From: Gemmobacter aquatilis
Lineage (GTDB): Bacteria; Pseudomonadota; Alphaproteobacteria; Rhodobacterales; Rhodobacteraceae
Assembly: GCF_900110025.1 (NCBI RefSeq)
Contig: NZ_FOCE01000005.1
Coordinates: 62,001-126,000, forward strand
Length of the DNA stretch: 64,000 nt
Reading direction: 5' to 3'
Position 1 is the first letter of the stretch; the number at the start of each line of letters is the position of its first letter. This document shows, in pieces, positions 57,489-64,000 of the stretch. Made by a program: the position numbers and the translations under genes. The notes under the pieces were generated by a model that was not told where the DNA came from, ran no database searches, and saw nothing but the letters and a program-made list of their open reading frames with translations.

Positions 57489-58428
57489 CCTTCTCATCGG
57501 AGCCTTGGCCCTTGCGGGCGGTGCGGTGGTCGTGGACCGCCGTGCTGCCGCACGCGAGGCGGCGGCAGAGGCCGCCTACCCGCCCGAGGGGCAGTTTGTC
57601 ACGGTGGACGGGTTGCGCCTTCATGCGGTGGTGGCGGGCAGCGGGCCGGATCTGGTGCTGATCCATGGCGCCAGCGGCAATGCCCGCGATTTCACCTTTG
57701 ATCTGGTGGCGCGGCTGGCGCCGGATTACCGGGTGATCGCGCTGGATCGTCCGGGGTTGGGCTGGTCTGACGAGGCCAGGGCAAAGGGGCTCAGCCCGCT
57801 GGCGCAGGGCGATCTGTTGCGCCGCGCCGCAGCCCAACTGGGGGCAGACCGGCCGCTGGTGCTGGGGCATAGCTATGGCGGGGCGGTGGCGCTGGGATGG
57901 GCGCTGACTGCGCCCGAACCGCCGGCCGGGCTGGTGCTGGTGTCTGCCGCGTCGATGCCCTGGCCGGGCGGTTTGGGCGGCTGGTATGTGATCAACAGCA
58001 GCCGCATCGCCGCATCGCTGGTGCAGCCGCTGGTCGCGGCCTTCGTGCCCGAAACCCATGTGCGGACCACGGTCGAAAGCATCTTCGCCCCGGATGCCGT
58101 GCCGCAGGGCTATGCCGATCATGTCGGCGCGGGGCTGAGCCTGCGGCGCGACAGCCTGCGGGTGAACACCGCGCAGGTGAACGGGCTGCGGCCCTTTGTC
58201 GTCGATATGGCGGCGCGCTATGCCGGGCTGGCCCTGCCGGTGGAACTGGTGCATGGCGATGCCGATACCATCGTGCCGCTGGAGGTACATGCCCGGCGTC
58301 TGGCGCCGCTGATCCCCGGCGCGCGGCTGACGGTGATCCCCGGTGCAGGCCACATGCCGCAGCACAGCCACCCCGAAACGGTGATCGCCGCCATCCACCG
58401 CGCCGCCGCCCGCGCCGGATTGCGCTAG
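57463..58428 (+). CDS. Alpha/beta-hydrolase
   Basis: A 321-aa hydrolase. Nucleophile Ser in LGHSYGG, Asp in HGDAD and His in GAGHMPQ form the triad; oxyanion region [13 protein letters not shown]. The N-terminal stretch ([17 protein letters not shown]) is a membrane anchor or signal, so it is likely membrane-associated. The start (ATG 57463) lies inside the metA 3' end. Substrate unknown. Confidence 0.88.
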   Translation: MICRKLAASLLIGALALAGGAVVVDRRAAAREAAAEAAYPPEGQFVTVDGLRLHAVVAGSGPDLVLIHGASGNARDFTFDLVARLAPDYRVIALDRPGLGWSDEARAKGLSPLAQGDLLRRAAAQLGADRPLVLGHSYGGAVALGWALTAPEPPAGLVLVSAASMPWPGGLGGWYVINSSRIAASLVQPLVAAFVPETHVRTTVESIFAPDAVPQGYADHVGAGLSLRRDSLRVNTAQVNGLRPFVVDMAARYAGLALPVELVHGDADTIVPLEVHARRLAPLIPGARLTVIPGAGHMPQHSHPETVIAAIHRAAARAGLR

Positions 58429-58472
58429 CCGCGCCAATCGCCATACTGGCGCCACAGCCAAGGAGACCCGCG

Positions 58473-59354
58473 ATGGACCTGCCCTTCAACGGCGCAATCA
58501 GCCGCTATTTCGAGCAAGACGCCCCCAAAGCCATCCGCAAGGCCATCGAAAAGGGCGGCAAGGACGAGATCCTGTCGCAGGGCTATCCCTACCGCGAAGA
58601 GATGGACAAGAAGGAATATGAGGCGCAGATGGCCGCGCTGCAGATCCAGTTGGTCAAGCTGCAATCCGATGTGAAAAAGACCGGCAAGCGTATCGTTCTG
58701 GTGTTCGAGGGGCGCGATGCGGCGGGCAAGGGCGGCACCATCGGCGCGCTGACCCAGAACCTCAACCCGCGCGGCGCGCAGGTGGTGGCGCTGTCCAAAC
58801 CCTCGGACCGTGAGGCGGGACAGTGGTATTTCCAGCGCTATATCGACTGGTTTCCGGCCTTGGGCGAAATGGTGATCTTCGACCGGAGCTGGTATAACCG
58901 CGGCGTGGTGGAACCCGTGTTCGGCTTTTGCACCGAAAACCAGAAAGACGCGTTCTTTCAACAGCTTCCGGCATTCGAGGAAATGATCGTGCAGGAAGGC
59001 ATCACCTTCCTGAAATTCTGGCTGGATGTCAGCCGGGCCGAGCAGTTGCGCCGGATGCTGGCACGTGAGCGGGATCCGCTGAAACAGTGGAAACTGTCAC
59101 CGATCGACGTGGAAGGCCTGGGCAAATGGGAGCCCTATTGCGACGCGATTGCCGAAACACTGACGCGCAGCCATTCGGACCATGCGCCCTGGACGGTGAT
59201 CCGGTCGGATGACAAGAAACGCGCGCGGATCGCCGCAGTCCAGACGCTGCTGCATGCGGTGGATTATGCGGGCAAGGATCCGCGCGTGATCGGCGTGCCC
59301 GACAGCCTGATCTGCGGCGGGCCGGATCTGTGGTCTGACGGCGCGAATGACTAA
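58473..59354 (+). CDS. ppk2: Polyphosphate kinase 2
   Basis: A 293-aa PPK2 that phosphorylates nucleotides from polyphosphate, or the reverse. Walker [11 protein letters not shown] (about residues 79-91) and Walker B-like FDRSWYNRG are family signatures. ATG at 58473 after AAGGAG. Its stop overlaps the TetR gene by 8 bp, so they are likely coupled. Confidence 0.94.
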   Translation: MDLPFNGAISRYFEQDAPKAIRKAIEKGGKDEILSQGYPYREEMDKKEYEAQMAALQIQLVKLQSDVKKTGKRIVLVFEGRDAAGKGGTIGALTQNLNPRGAQVVALSKPSDREAGQWYFQRYIDWFPALGEMVIFDRSWYNRGVVEPVFGFCTENQKDAFFQQLPAFEEMIVQEGITFLKFWLDVSRAEQLRRMLARERDPLKQWKLSPIDVEGLGKWEPYCDAIAETLTRSHSDHAPWTVIRSDDKKRARIAAVQTLLHAVDYAGKDPRVIGVPDSLICGGPDLWSDGAND

Positions 59355-59958
59355 ACGCGGCTACCATCACGGCAATCTGCGGCAGGCGCTGGTCGAGGCG
59401 GCCTTGGGGCTGATCGCCGAAAAGGGGCCGAGCGGCTTTACCCTGTCGGAAGCGGCGAAGGTGGCGGATGTGACGCCCGCCGCCGTCTATCGCCATTTCG
59501 CCGGGCGCGAAGACCTGCTGGCCGAGGTGGCGCGGCAGGGCTACGAGATTTTCGCGGCGCTGATGGAATATGCCTTTGACGACGGCAAACCCTCGGCGCT
59601 GGCGGCGTTCGAGGCGACGGGGCGGGCCTATCTGGCCTTTGCGCGCAAATATCCCGGCCATTACATCGCCATGTTCGAAAGCGGGCTCAGCCCCGCCGCC
59701 TATCCCGATCTGGCACCCGTGGCGCAAAAGGCGCGCAGCGTGCTGGAACGCGCGGCGGACGGGCTGTCGCGCCACCTGCCCCCCACCCGCCGCCCGCCGG
59801 GCAGCATGGTGTCGGCGCATATCTGGGCGATGAGCCATGGGGTGGTGGAACTGTACATGCGTGGCGGCGCCAAAAGCCCGTTTCCGCCGGAAGACCTGCT
59901 GGAAACCGGGGTCGGCATCTACCTGCGCGGGCTGGGCCTGCTGCCTGCGGATCAGTAG
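59347..59958 (+). CDS. TetR/AcrR-family regulator
   Basis: A 203-aa regulator with an N-terminal HTH ([19 protein letters not shown]) and a C-terminal ligand-binding domain with the WHG-type region. It overlaps ppk2 by 8 bp and the convergent KpsC/S-like gene by 7 bp. It may regulate the ppk2 operon. Ligand unknown. Confidence 0.9.
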   Translation: MTKRGYHHGNLRQALVEAALGLIAEKGPSGFTLSEAAKVADVTPAAVYRHFAGREDLLAEVARQGYEIFAALMEYAFDDGKPSALAAFEATGRAYLAFARKYPGHYIAMFESGLSPAAYPDLAPVAQKARSVLERAADGLSRHLPPTRRPPGSMVSAHIWAMSHGVVELYMRGGAKSPFPPEDLLETGVGIYLRGLGLLPADQ

Positions 59959-60962
59959 AACCCGGCATCGGGGCCAAGGCGAAAGCCCTTGGCGCGTATA
60001 CGGTCCAGCACAATCGGCAGGGCGCGGGGGTGATCTTCGATACAATTCTGCCGCAGGAACCAGGCGAGGAATTTCTCGTGCGGCCAGTCCTGCGCCATGG
60101 CGGCGGCAATCGCCTCGGGCAGCTTTGCGGGATCAGTCAGGGTGATGGCGTTTTGCGCGAAATCGGTCTGGCCCGCCAGCACCACCGGCTTGCGGTGCAA
60201 GAACGCTTCGAACCCCACGGCAGAGGTGACGGTCAGCACACAATCGCAGGCGGACAACAGATCGTGGATCGAGGCATCGGTGACCCAGACCCCCTGTTCG
60301 GGCGCATGGTGGCGGGCGATCCAGTCCAGCTCCACCGGGCTATTGTTCGGGTGAGGCTTGATACAAAGCGGGCGATTGCCGCGCGCCGCCACCGCAGTTT
60401 CGATCAATTCCGGCACGGTCAGATAGTGTTTGTGCCAGCGCGGCGTCAGGAAATCCTGCGCGAACAGGGCAAGGCAGCCTTGCGGAACGGGGGAAGACCC
60501 GCGAGCAAGCTGCTGGAATTTCGAGAAATTTTCGGCCACAAACTGTTCCGCAAGCCGGGCGTGGAAATTCTGCGCAAACTTCTCGGCCACCAGCCGGGCA
60601 TCGAACCGGCGCAAGCGGTGGGAGGAGTTGTTGCGGGTGCCGATCTCGTCAAAATACCAGTAGCCGCGCAGATAGCCGGGCACCGCGTGAAAGGCATTGG
60701 GGGCATAGGCGGGCCGGTCTTCCAGAAACACGTGCAGATGGCCGCCCTGCGCCAGCGCCAGATCGGCGGTCTCGCGGCTATAGGGCACGATCTCTACCCC
60801 CCAGCCGCTGGTTTCAGCATGGGCCGCCAGCGCCGCCAACAGACGAAAGCCGCCACGCGCCAGCGTGACGGCCAGTTTTTCGCGCGCATGGAAGATCAGC
60901 GTCGGCGGGGCTGCTTCCAGCCAACCCCGCGTCAACCAATCCGCCGGGCGGACTTGCCGCAT
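59952..60962 (-). CDS. Capsule polysaccharide biosynthesis (KpsC/KpsS)-like protein
   Basis: A 336-aa protein in the Kdo-transferase-like 'capsule polysaccharide biosynthesis' family. Signals include LCIKPHPNNSPVELDW and the late DCVLTVTSAVGFEAFLHRKPVVLAGQT, typical of KpsC/S. The start ATG 60962 overlaps the ABC ATPase stop by 1 bp (TGATG), so it is coupled to a polyamine-transporter operon. Function in capsule or cell-surface glycan is inferred. Confidence 0.72.
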   Translation of the reverse strand: MRQVRPADWLTRGWLEAAPPTLIFHAREKLAVTLARGGFRLLAALAAHAETSGWGVEIVPYSRETADLALAQGGHLHVFLEDRPAYAPNAFHAVPGYLRGYWYFDEIGTRNNSSHRLRRFDARLVAEKFAQNFHARLAEQFVAENFSKFQQLARGSSPVPQGCLALFAQDFLTPRWHKHYLTVPELIETAVAARGNRPLCIKPHPNNSPVELDWIARHHAPEQGVWVTDASIHDLLSACDCVLTVTSAVGFEAFLHRKPVVLAGQTDFAQNAITLTDPAKLPEAIAAAMAQDWPHEKFLAWFLRQNCIEDHPRALPIVLDRIRAKGFRLGPDAGFY

Positions 60963-62056
60963 CAGCGGAACAGCACCAGCGCCCCCGGGCTCCACCCCAC
61001 GCGGGTGCGGGTGCCGATGTCCAGCACCGGGCGACCAAAGACATTGCGCATCGACAGGCGCATCGGCTTTTCGGTGCCATCCAGCCGCACATCGTAATAG
61101 GTCATGTCGCCGTAATAGACGACCTCCTCAATAGTGGCGAGGGTTTCGCGGTCGGTGGCCACCTGCCCGTCGAACAGGATGGTGGCGGTTTCCGGGCGGA
61201 AGCCGATGCTGGTGCCCTCGGTCGTCTTGCTGCCCATCACCTGATCGGCGGCCAGCGTCAGCCGGCCAAACCCCTGCGCCTCCACCTCGACCACGCCGTT
61301 TTCCGACAGGATCTTGGCGGGCAGGAAGTTCATCGTGCCGATGAAATCGGCCACCTGACGGCTGTTGGGGCGGCGATACAGGGTTTCCGGGTCGGCGAGC
61401 TGGGCAATCTGGCCTTCGAACATCACGGCGATCCGGTCCGACATGACCAGCGCCTCTTCCTGATCGTGGGTCACCAGAATGAAGGTGATGCCGACCTGCC
61501 GTTGCAGCTTGATCAGCTCCATCTGCATCTGTTCGCGCATCTTCTTGTCCAGCGCGCTCAGCGGCTCGTCCAGCAGCAGCACCTTCGGCTTCAGGATCAG
61601 CGCGCGGGCCAGGGCCACGCGCTGCCGCTGCCCGCCCGACAGGGCGTGCGCGGCGCGGGCGCCGTAACCCTTGAGGCCGACCATCTCCAGCGCCTCGGCC
61701 ACTGCCTTGGCCTTTTCAGACGCCGGGCGCGGATCGCGGCGCAGGCCGAAGCCCACGTTTTCCGCCACCGTCAGATGCGGGAAGATGGCGTAGCTTTGAA
61801 ACACCATGTTGGTGGGGCGCTTGTTGGCGGGCACGCCGTCCATATGCTTGCCGTCGATCAGCACCGCCCCCGAGGAAATATCCTCGAACCCGGCGATGGT
61901 GCGCAGGAGCGTGGTCTTGCCGCAGCCCGAGGGGCCGAGCAGCGAGAAGAACTCTCCCGCCCGGATCGTGGCGGTGATGCCGCGCAAGGCGTGGTAATCG
62001 CCATAGTATTTCTGAACGTCACGGAATTCGATCATCGTGGGTTTTTCGGTGGTCAC
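60962..62056 (-). CDS. potA: ABC transporter ATP-binding protein, spermidine/putrescine type
   Basis: A 364-aa PotA-type ATPase: Walker A GPSGCGKTT, signature LSGGQRQRVALARAL, Walker B VLLLDEPLSALD, and a C-terminal TOBE-like domain. It overlaps permease C by 4 bp (ATGA) and is coupled to the KpsC-like gene. Polyamine substrate fits the PotB/C type permeases, but other organic cations are possible. Confidence 0.93.
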   Translation of the reverse strand: MTTEKPTMIEFRDVQKYYGDYHALRGITATIRAGEFFSLLGPSGCGKTTLLRTIAGFEDISSGAVLIDGKHMDGVPANKRPTNMVFQSYAIFPHLTVAENVGFGLRRDPRPASEKAKAVAEALEMVGLKGYGARAAHALSGGQRQRVALARALILKPKVLLLDEPLSALDKKMREQMQMELIKLQRQVGITFILVTHDQEEALVMSDRIAVMFEGQIAQLADPETLYRRPNSRQVADFIGTMNFLPAKILSENGVVEVEAQGFGRLTLAADQVMGSKTTEGTSIGFRPETATILFDGQVATDRETLATIEEVVYYGDMTYYDVRLDGTEKPMRLSMRNVFGRPVLDIGTRTRVGWSPGALVLFR

Positions 62057-62862
62057 AGGAAGCCTCCGGTATCCTTGGCGCCGGTTTTCGCGATGCCGCG
62101 GCGGCGGAAATATTCAGCAATGGTCAGCAGCAGGATCGACAGGCAGACGAGGACGAACCCCAGTGCCATGATCGACGGCACCCGCTGCGGGAAGCGGAAC
62201 TGCCCGAAGATATAGACGGACAGCACCGTCTGATTGCCCCCCAGGAAATAGGCCACGATGAATTCATCGAGCGAGATGGTGAAGGCAATCAGCAGCGACG
62301 AGATGATGCCGGGCATCACCAGCGGCAGGATGATCAGCCGGAAGGTGGAAGCCGGGGTTTCGCCCAGATCATAGGCCGCCTCTTCCAGCGAGCGATCCAG
62401 CGACTGGAAGGCCGAGGACAGGATCGCCACCGCATAGGGCGTACAGATCAGCACATGGCCGATGATGATGGTGAAGATCGACAGCTTCACCCCCATGCCG
62501 ATCAGGATGACCAGCAGCGCCATGGACATGATCATTTCCGGCAGCACCAGCGGCAGCATGATCAGGCCCAGAATGCCGCCCTTGCCCGGAAACTTGTAAC
62601 GGGTGGTGGCCCGGGCGCCGAAGATGCCCAGCAGGGTGGAGAACAGCGCCGAAGACACCGCGATGGTCAGCGAGTTCTTGAAGGCGATCCAGAGTTGCTG
62701 GTCGTTCCACATCTCGACAAACCAGCTTGTGGTGAACCCGCTGAGCGGGAAGGCAATCACCCGGCTGTCATTGAAGGCGAAGATCGGCAGCAGCGCGATC
62801 GGCGCGTAAAGGAAGATCAGATAGGCGATGGCATAGGTTTTGAGTGCGGGGCTTTTCTTCAC
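62053..62862 (-). CDS. potC: ABC transporter permease, PotC/PotI type
   Basis: A 269-aa inner-membrane permease with six helices and the EAA loop EEAAYDLGETPASTF. It overlaps the upstream permease by 4 bp (ATGA) and potA by 4 bp. Function in polyamine uptake is inferred from the operon. Confidence 0.92.
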   Translation of the reverse strand: MKKSPALKTYAIAYLIFLYAPIALLPIFAFNDSRVIAFPLSGFTTSWFVEMWNDQQLWIAFKNSLTIAVSSALFSTLLGIFGARATTRYKFPGKGGILGLIMLPLVLPEMIMSMALLVILIGMGVKLSIFTIIIGHVLICTPYAVAILSSAFQSLDRSLEEAAYDLGETPASTFRLIILPLVMPGIISSLLIAFTISLDEFIVAYFLGGNQTVLSVYIFGQFRFPQRVPSIMALGFVLVCLSILLLTIAEYFRRRGIAKTGAKDTGGFL

Positions 62863-63749
62863 TTGCTCTGCCCTTTCAGGAAGCGCTTGTTCAGCAGCAG
62901 GAACAGCACCGATACAGCCGCCACGATCACCATGGCCGTCACCGCGATGGCAGACCCCATCGCCTTGTCGTTCTGCTTGAGCATCTTCACCTCGATCATG
63001 TTGGCGATCATCGGGATCTTGCCGCCGCCGATCAGTTCGGGGGTCACATAGTCGCCGATGGTCGGGATGAACACGATCAGCACCGCGGCAATCACCCCCG
63101 GCATCGACAGCGGCAGGGTGACGCGCCAGAAGGTGAGGAACTTGCTTTCGCCCAGATCCTGCCCCGCCTCCAGCAGCGACCGGTCGATCTTTTCAAGGCT
63201 GACGAAGATCGGCAGGATGGCGAAGGGCGCATAGGCATGGGCCAGCGTGGCCACCATGGAGCCGACAGAATAGTTGATCACCGTCAGCGGCTCGTCGATG
63301 ATGCCAAGGCTCATCAGGCCGGAATTGATCACGCCGTTATAGCCGAGGATCACTTTCCACATGAACACGCGGATCAGATACGAGGTCCAGAACGGGATGG
63401 TGATCAGGAACAGCCACAGCGCCTTGCGCTGTTGCGATACCCCGAAGCTGACGAAATAGGCCACGGGATAGGCCAGCAGCACGGTGATCAGCGTCACCGT
63501 CATCGACACGATCAAGGAACGCAGCATGATCGCCTGATAGATCTTGCCGGTCCAGACCTCGATATAGTTGTTGAAGGTGAACCCGGCAGAGGCGCCGGTC
63601 TTGCTGTCGATCATCAAGGAATAGACGACGACGGCGAAAAGTGGCGCTGCCAGCAGCAGCGTGGCGTAGAGTGCGGTCGGCGAGACCAGCATCAACCCCT
63701 TGGCGGCTTCCGTATCACGGAAGCGGCCTCGTGAATTGCCTTTGTCCAT
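62859..63749 (-). CDS. potB: ABC transporter permease, PotB/PotH type
   Basis: A 296-aa permease with six helices and the EAA loop LLEAGQDLGESKFLTF. AGGGGG lies just upstream of the ATG pair (63752 and 63749); ATG at 63749 (MDKGNSRGRF) gives the usual spacing. The longer frame to 63887 begins in poorly conserved sequence. The binding-protein gene is probably beyond the right edge. Confidence 0.92.
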   Translation of the reverse strand: MDKGNSRGRFRDTEAAKGLMLVSPTALYATLLLAAPLFAVVVYSLMIDSKTGASAGFTFNNYIEVWTGKIYQAIMLRSLIVSMTVTLITVLLAYPVAYFVSFGVSQQRKALWLFLITIPFWTSYLIRVFMWKVILGYNGVINSGLMSLGIIDEPLTVINYSVGSMVATLAHAYAPFAILPIFVSLEKIDRSLLEAGQDLGESKFLTFWRVTLPLSMPGVIAAVLIVFIPTIGDYVTPELIGGGKIPMIANMIEVKMLKQNDKAMGSAIAVTAMVIVAAVSVLFLLLNKRFLKGQSK

Positions 63750-64000
63750 CATGCCCCCTGTTGGATGCCTTATTTTCTGGCGATAAACGGCTTGTTTTCC
63801 AAATTTCTGGCATAGGCCCCTGCACAAGGAAAGGGGACAAATCTGCCAGACCGGCCTTTCCGCAGGGGAATAAGCAGAACGAAACATGACAATTGCATGA
63901 TTTCAAAGACGAAAAAAATTTGATCATTTTTTTCGTGCGCAGGGGCCGCAAGCCCCTCCCGAGGCACCCTGCCCGTTTCTTTGGCGTCGGAAAAATCGCC
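63750..64000. other. Region upstream of potB
   Basis: This 251-bp stretch holds no supported gene. A long A/T palindrome (63909-63936) and a GC hairpin (AGGGGC at 63941-63946 / GCCCCT at 63952-63957) are visible. It probably contains the pot promoter, and/or the end of an upstream gene beyond the edge. Confidence 0.6.
63909..63936. repeat. A/T-rich palindrome upstream of potB
   Basis: Arms ACGAAAAAAAT (63909-63919) and ATTTTTTTCGT (63926-63936), 11 bp each and perfect, around a 6-bp centre TTGATC. It can act as an operator or a bidirectional A/T-tract terminator. Unusual in this GC-rich context. Confidence 0.6.

Overview
The window is a high-GC (visibly GC-rich, well over 60%), gene-dense, ordinary-looking chromosome segment of an alphaproteobacterium, most likely a member of the Rhodobacteraceae (order Rhodobacterales). 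This is judged from gene order and protein type: the dusB(nifR3)-ntrB-ntrC-ntrY-ntrX cluster, fused ispDF, hfq-hflX next to trkAH, a metal-site-variant HemB, DUF6456/DUF6477-type proteins and a dispersed 'CCAAATACTC + GGGGG hairpin' intergenic repeat. There is no rRNA, tRNA, CRISPR, insertion sequence or prophage that I can see. About 60 protein genes are supported, many coupled by ATGA or TGATG stop/start overlaps.

Layout. 0-6 kb: glycogen operon glgP-glgB-glgC on the minus strand. 6.3-9.7 kb: an NsrR-like Rrf2 regulator, then a two-gene operon of a calcineurin-like phosphoesterase and a Ser/Thr kinase fused to a universal-stress-protein domain, then an XRE-cupin regulator. 9.7-13.1 kb: an adenylate-forming ligase, a DsbA/FrnE-like protein and a Bcr/CflA-type exporter coupled in one operon. 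13.2-14.9 kb: an RTX protein with 33 uninterrupted nonapeptides. 14.9-19 kb: mfd and a small membrane protein. 19-26 kb: hemB, a SYLF lipoprotein, a second RTX-type protein, a 3-hydroxyisobutyrate-dehydrogenase-like enzyme, a penicillin-acylase-family protein and a GNAT enzyme. 26-38.9 kb (minus): hflX, hfq, trkH, trkA, a divergent uracil-DNA-glycosylase-like protein, and the whole ntr nitrogen-control operon. 39-43.9 kb (plus): ispDF, pgpA, cinA C-domain, (minus) COQ10/RatA, hpt, mug-like glycosylase, a 55-aa membrane protein and a dihaem cytochrome c. 43.9-48.8 kb: lipA, aqpZ, a Prx5-type peroxiredoxin, a LysE-type exporter behind a perfect FNR box, and DUF6456 and DUF6477 genes. 48.8-52.6 kb: a non-pyrrolysine MttB homologue, guaA and a small ABM-type protein. 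52.6-60 kb: nitroreductase, DMT exporter, FadL-like porin, an unidentified P-loop ATPase, metA, an alpha/beta hydrolase, ppk2 and a TetR regulator. 60-64 kb: a KpsC/S-like protein coupled to a potABC-type polyamine ABC transporter (minus), whose binding-protein gene is probably outside the window.

Biology. Most genes are core metabolism, nitrogen control, genome maintenance and envelope functions. The most system-like accessory unit is the kinase-UspA/phosphoesterase pair lying tail to tail with an NsrR-like regulator. Other points of interest are the NtrC and NtrX proteins without GAFTGA, a CTG start that appears to couple hflX to hfq, a TTG start for ntrY, several clean palindromes and direct repeats in promoters, three tandem hairpins after guaA, and a three-copy intergenic repeat family. 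I do not see an undisputed novel defence or mobile system here; the candidates below are ranked honestly.
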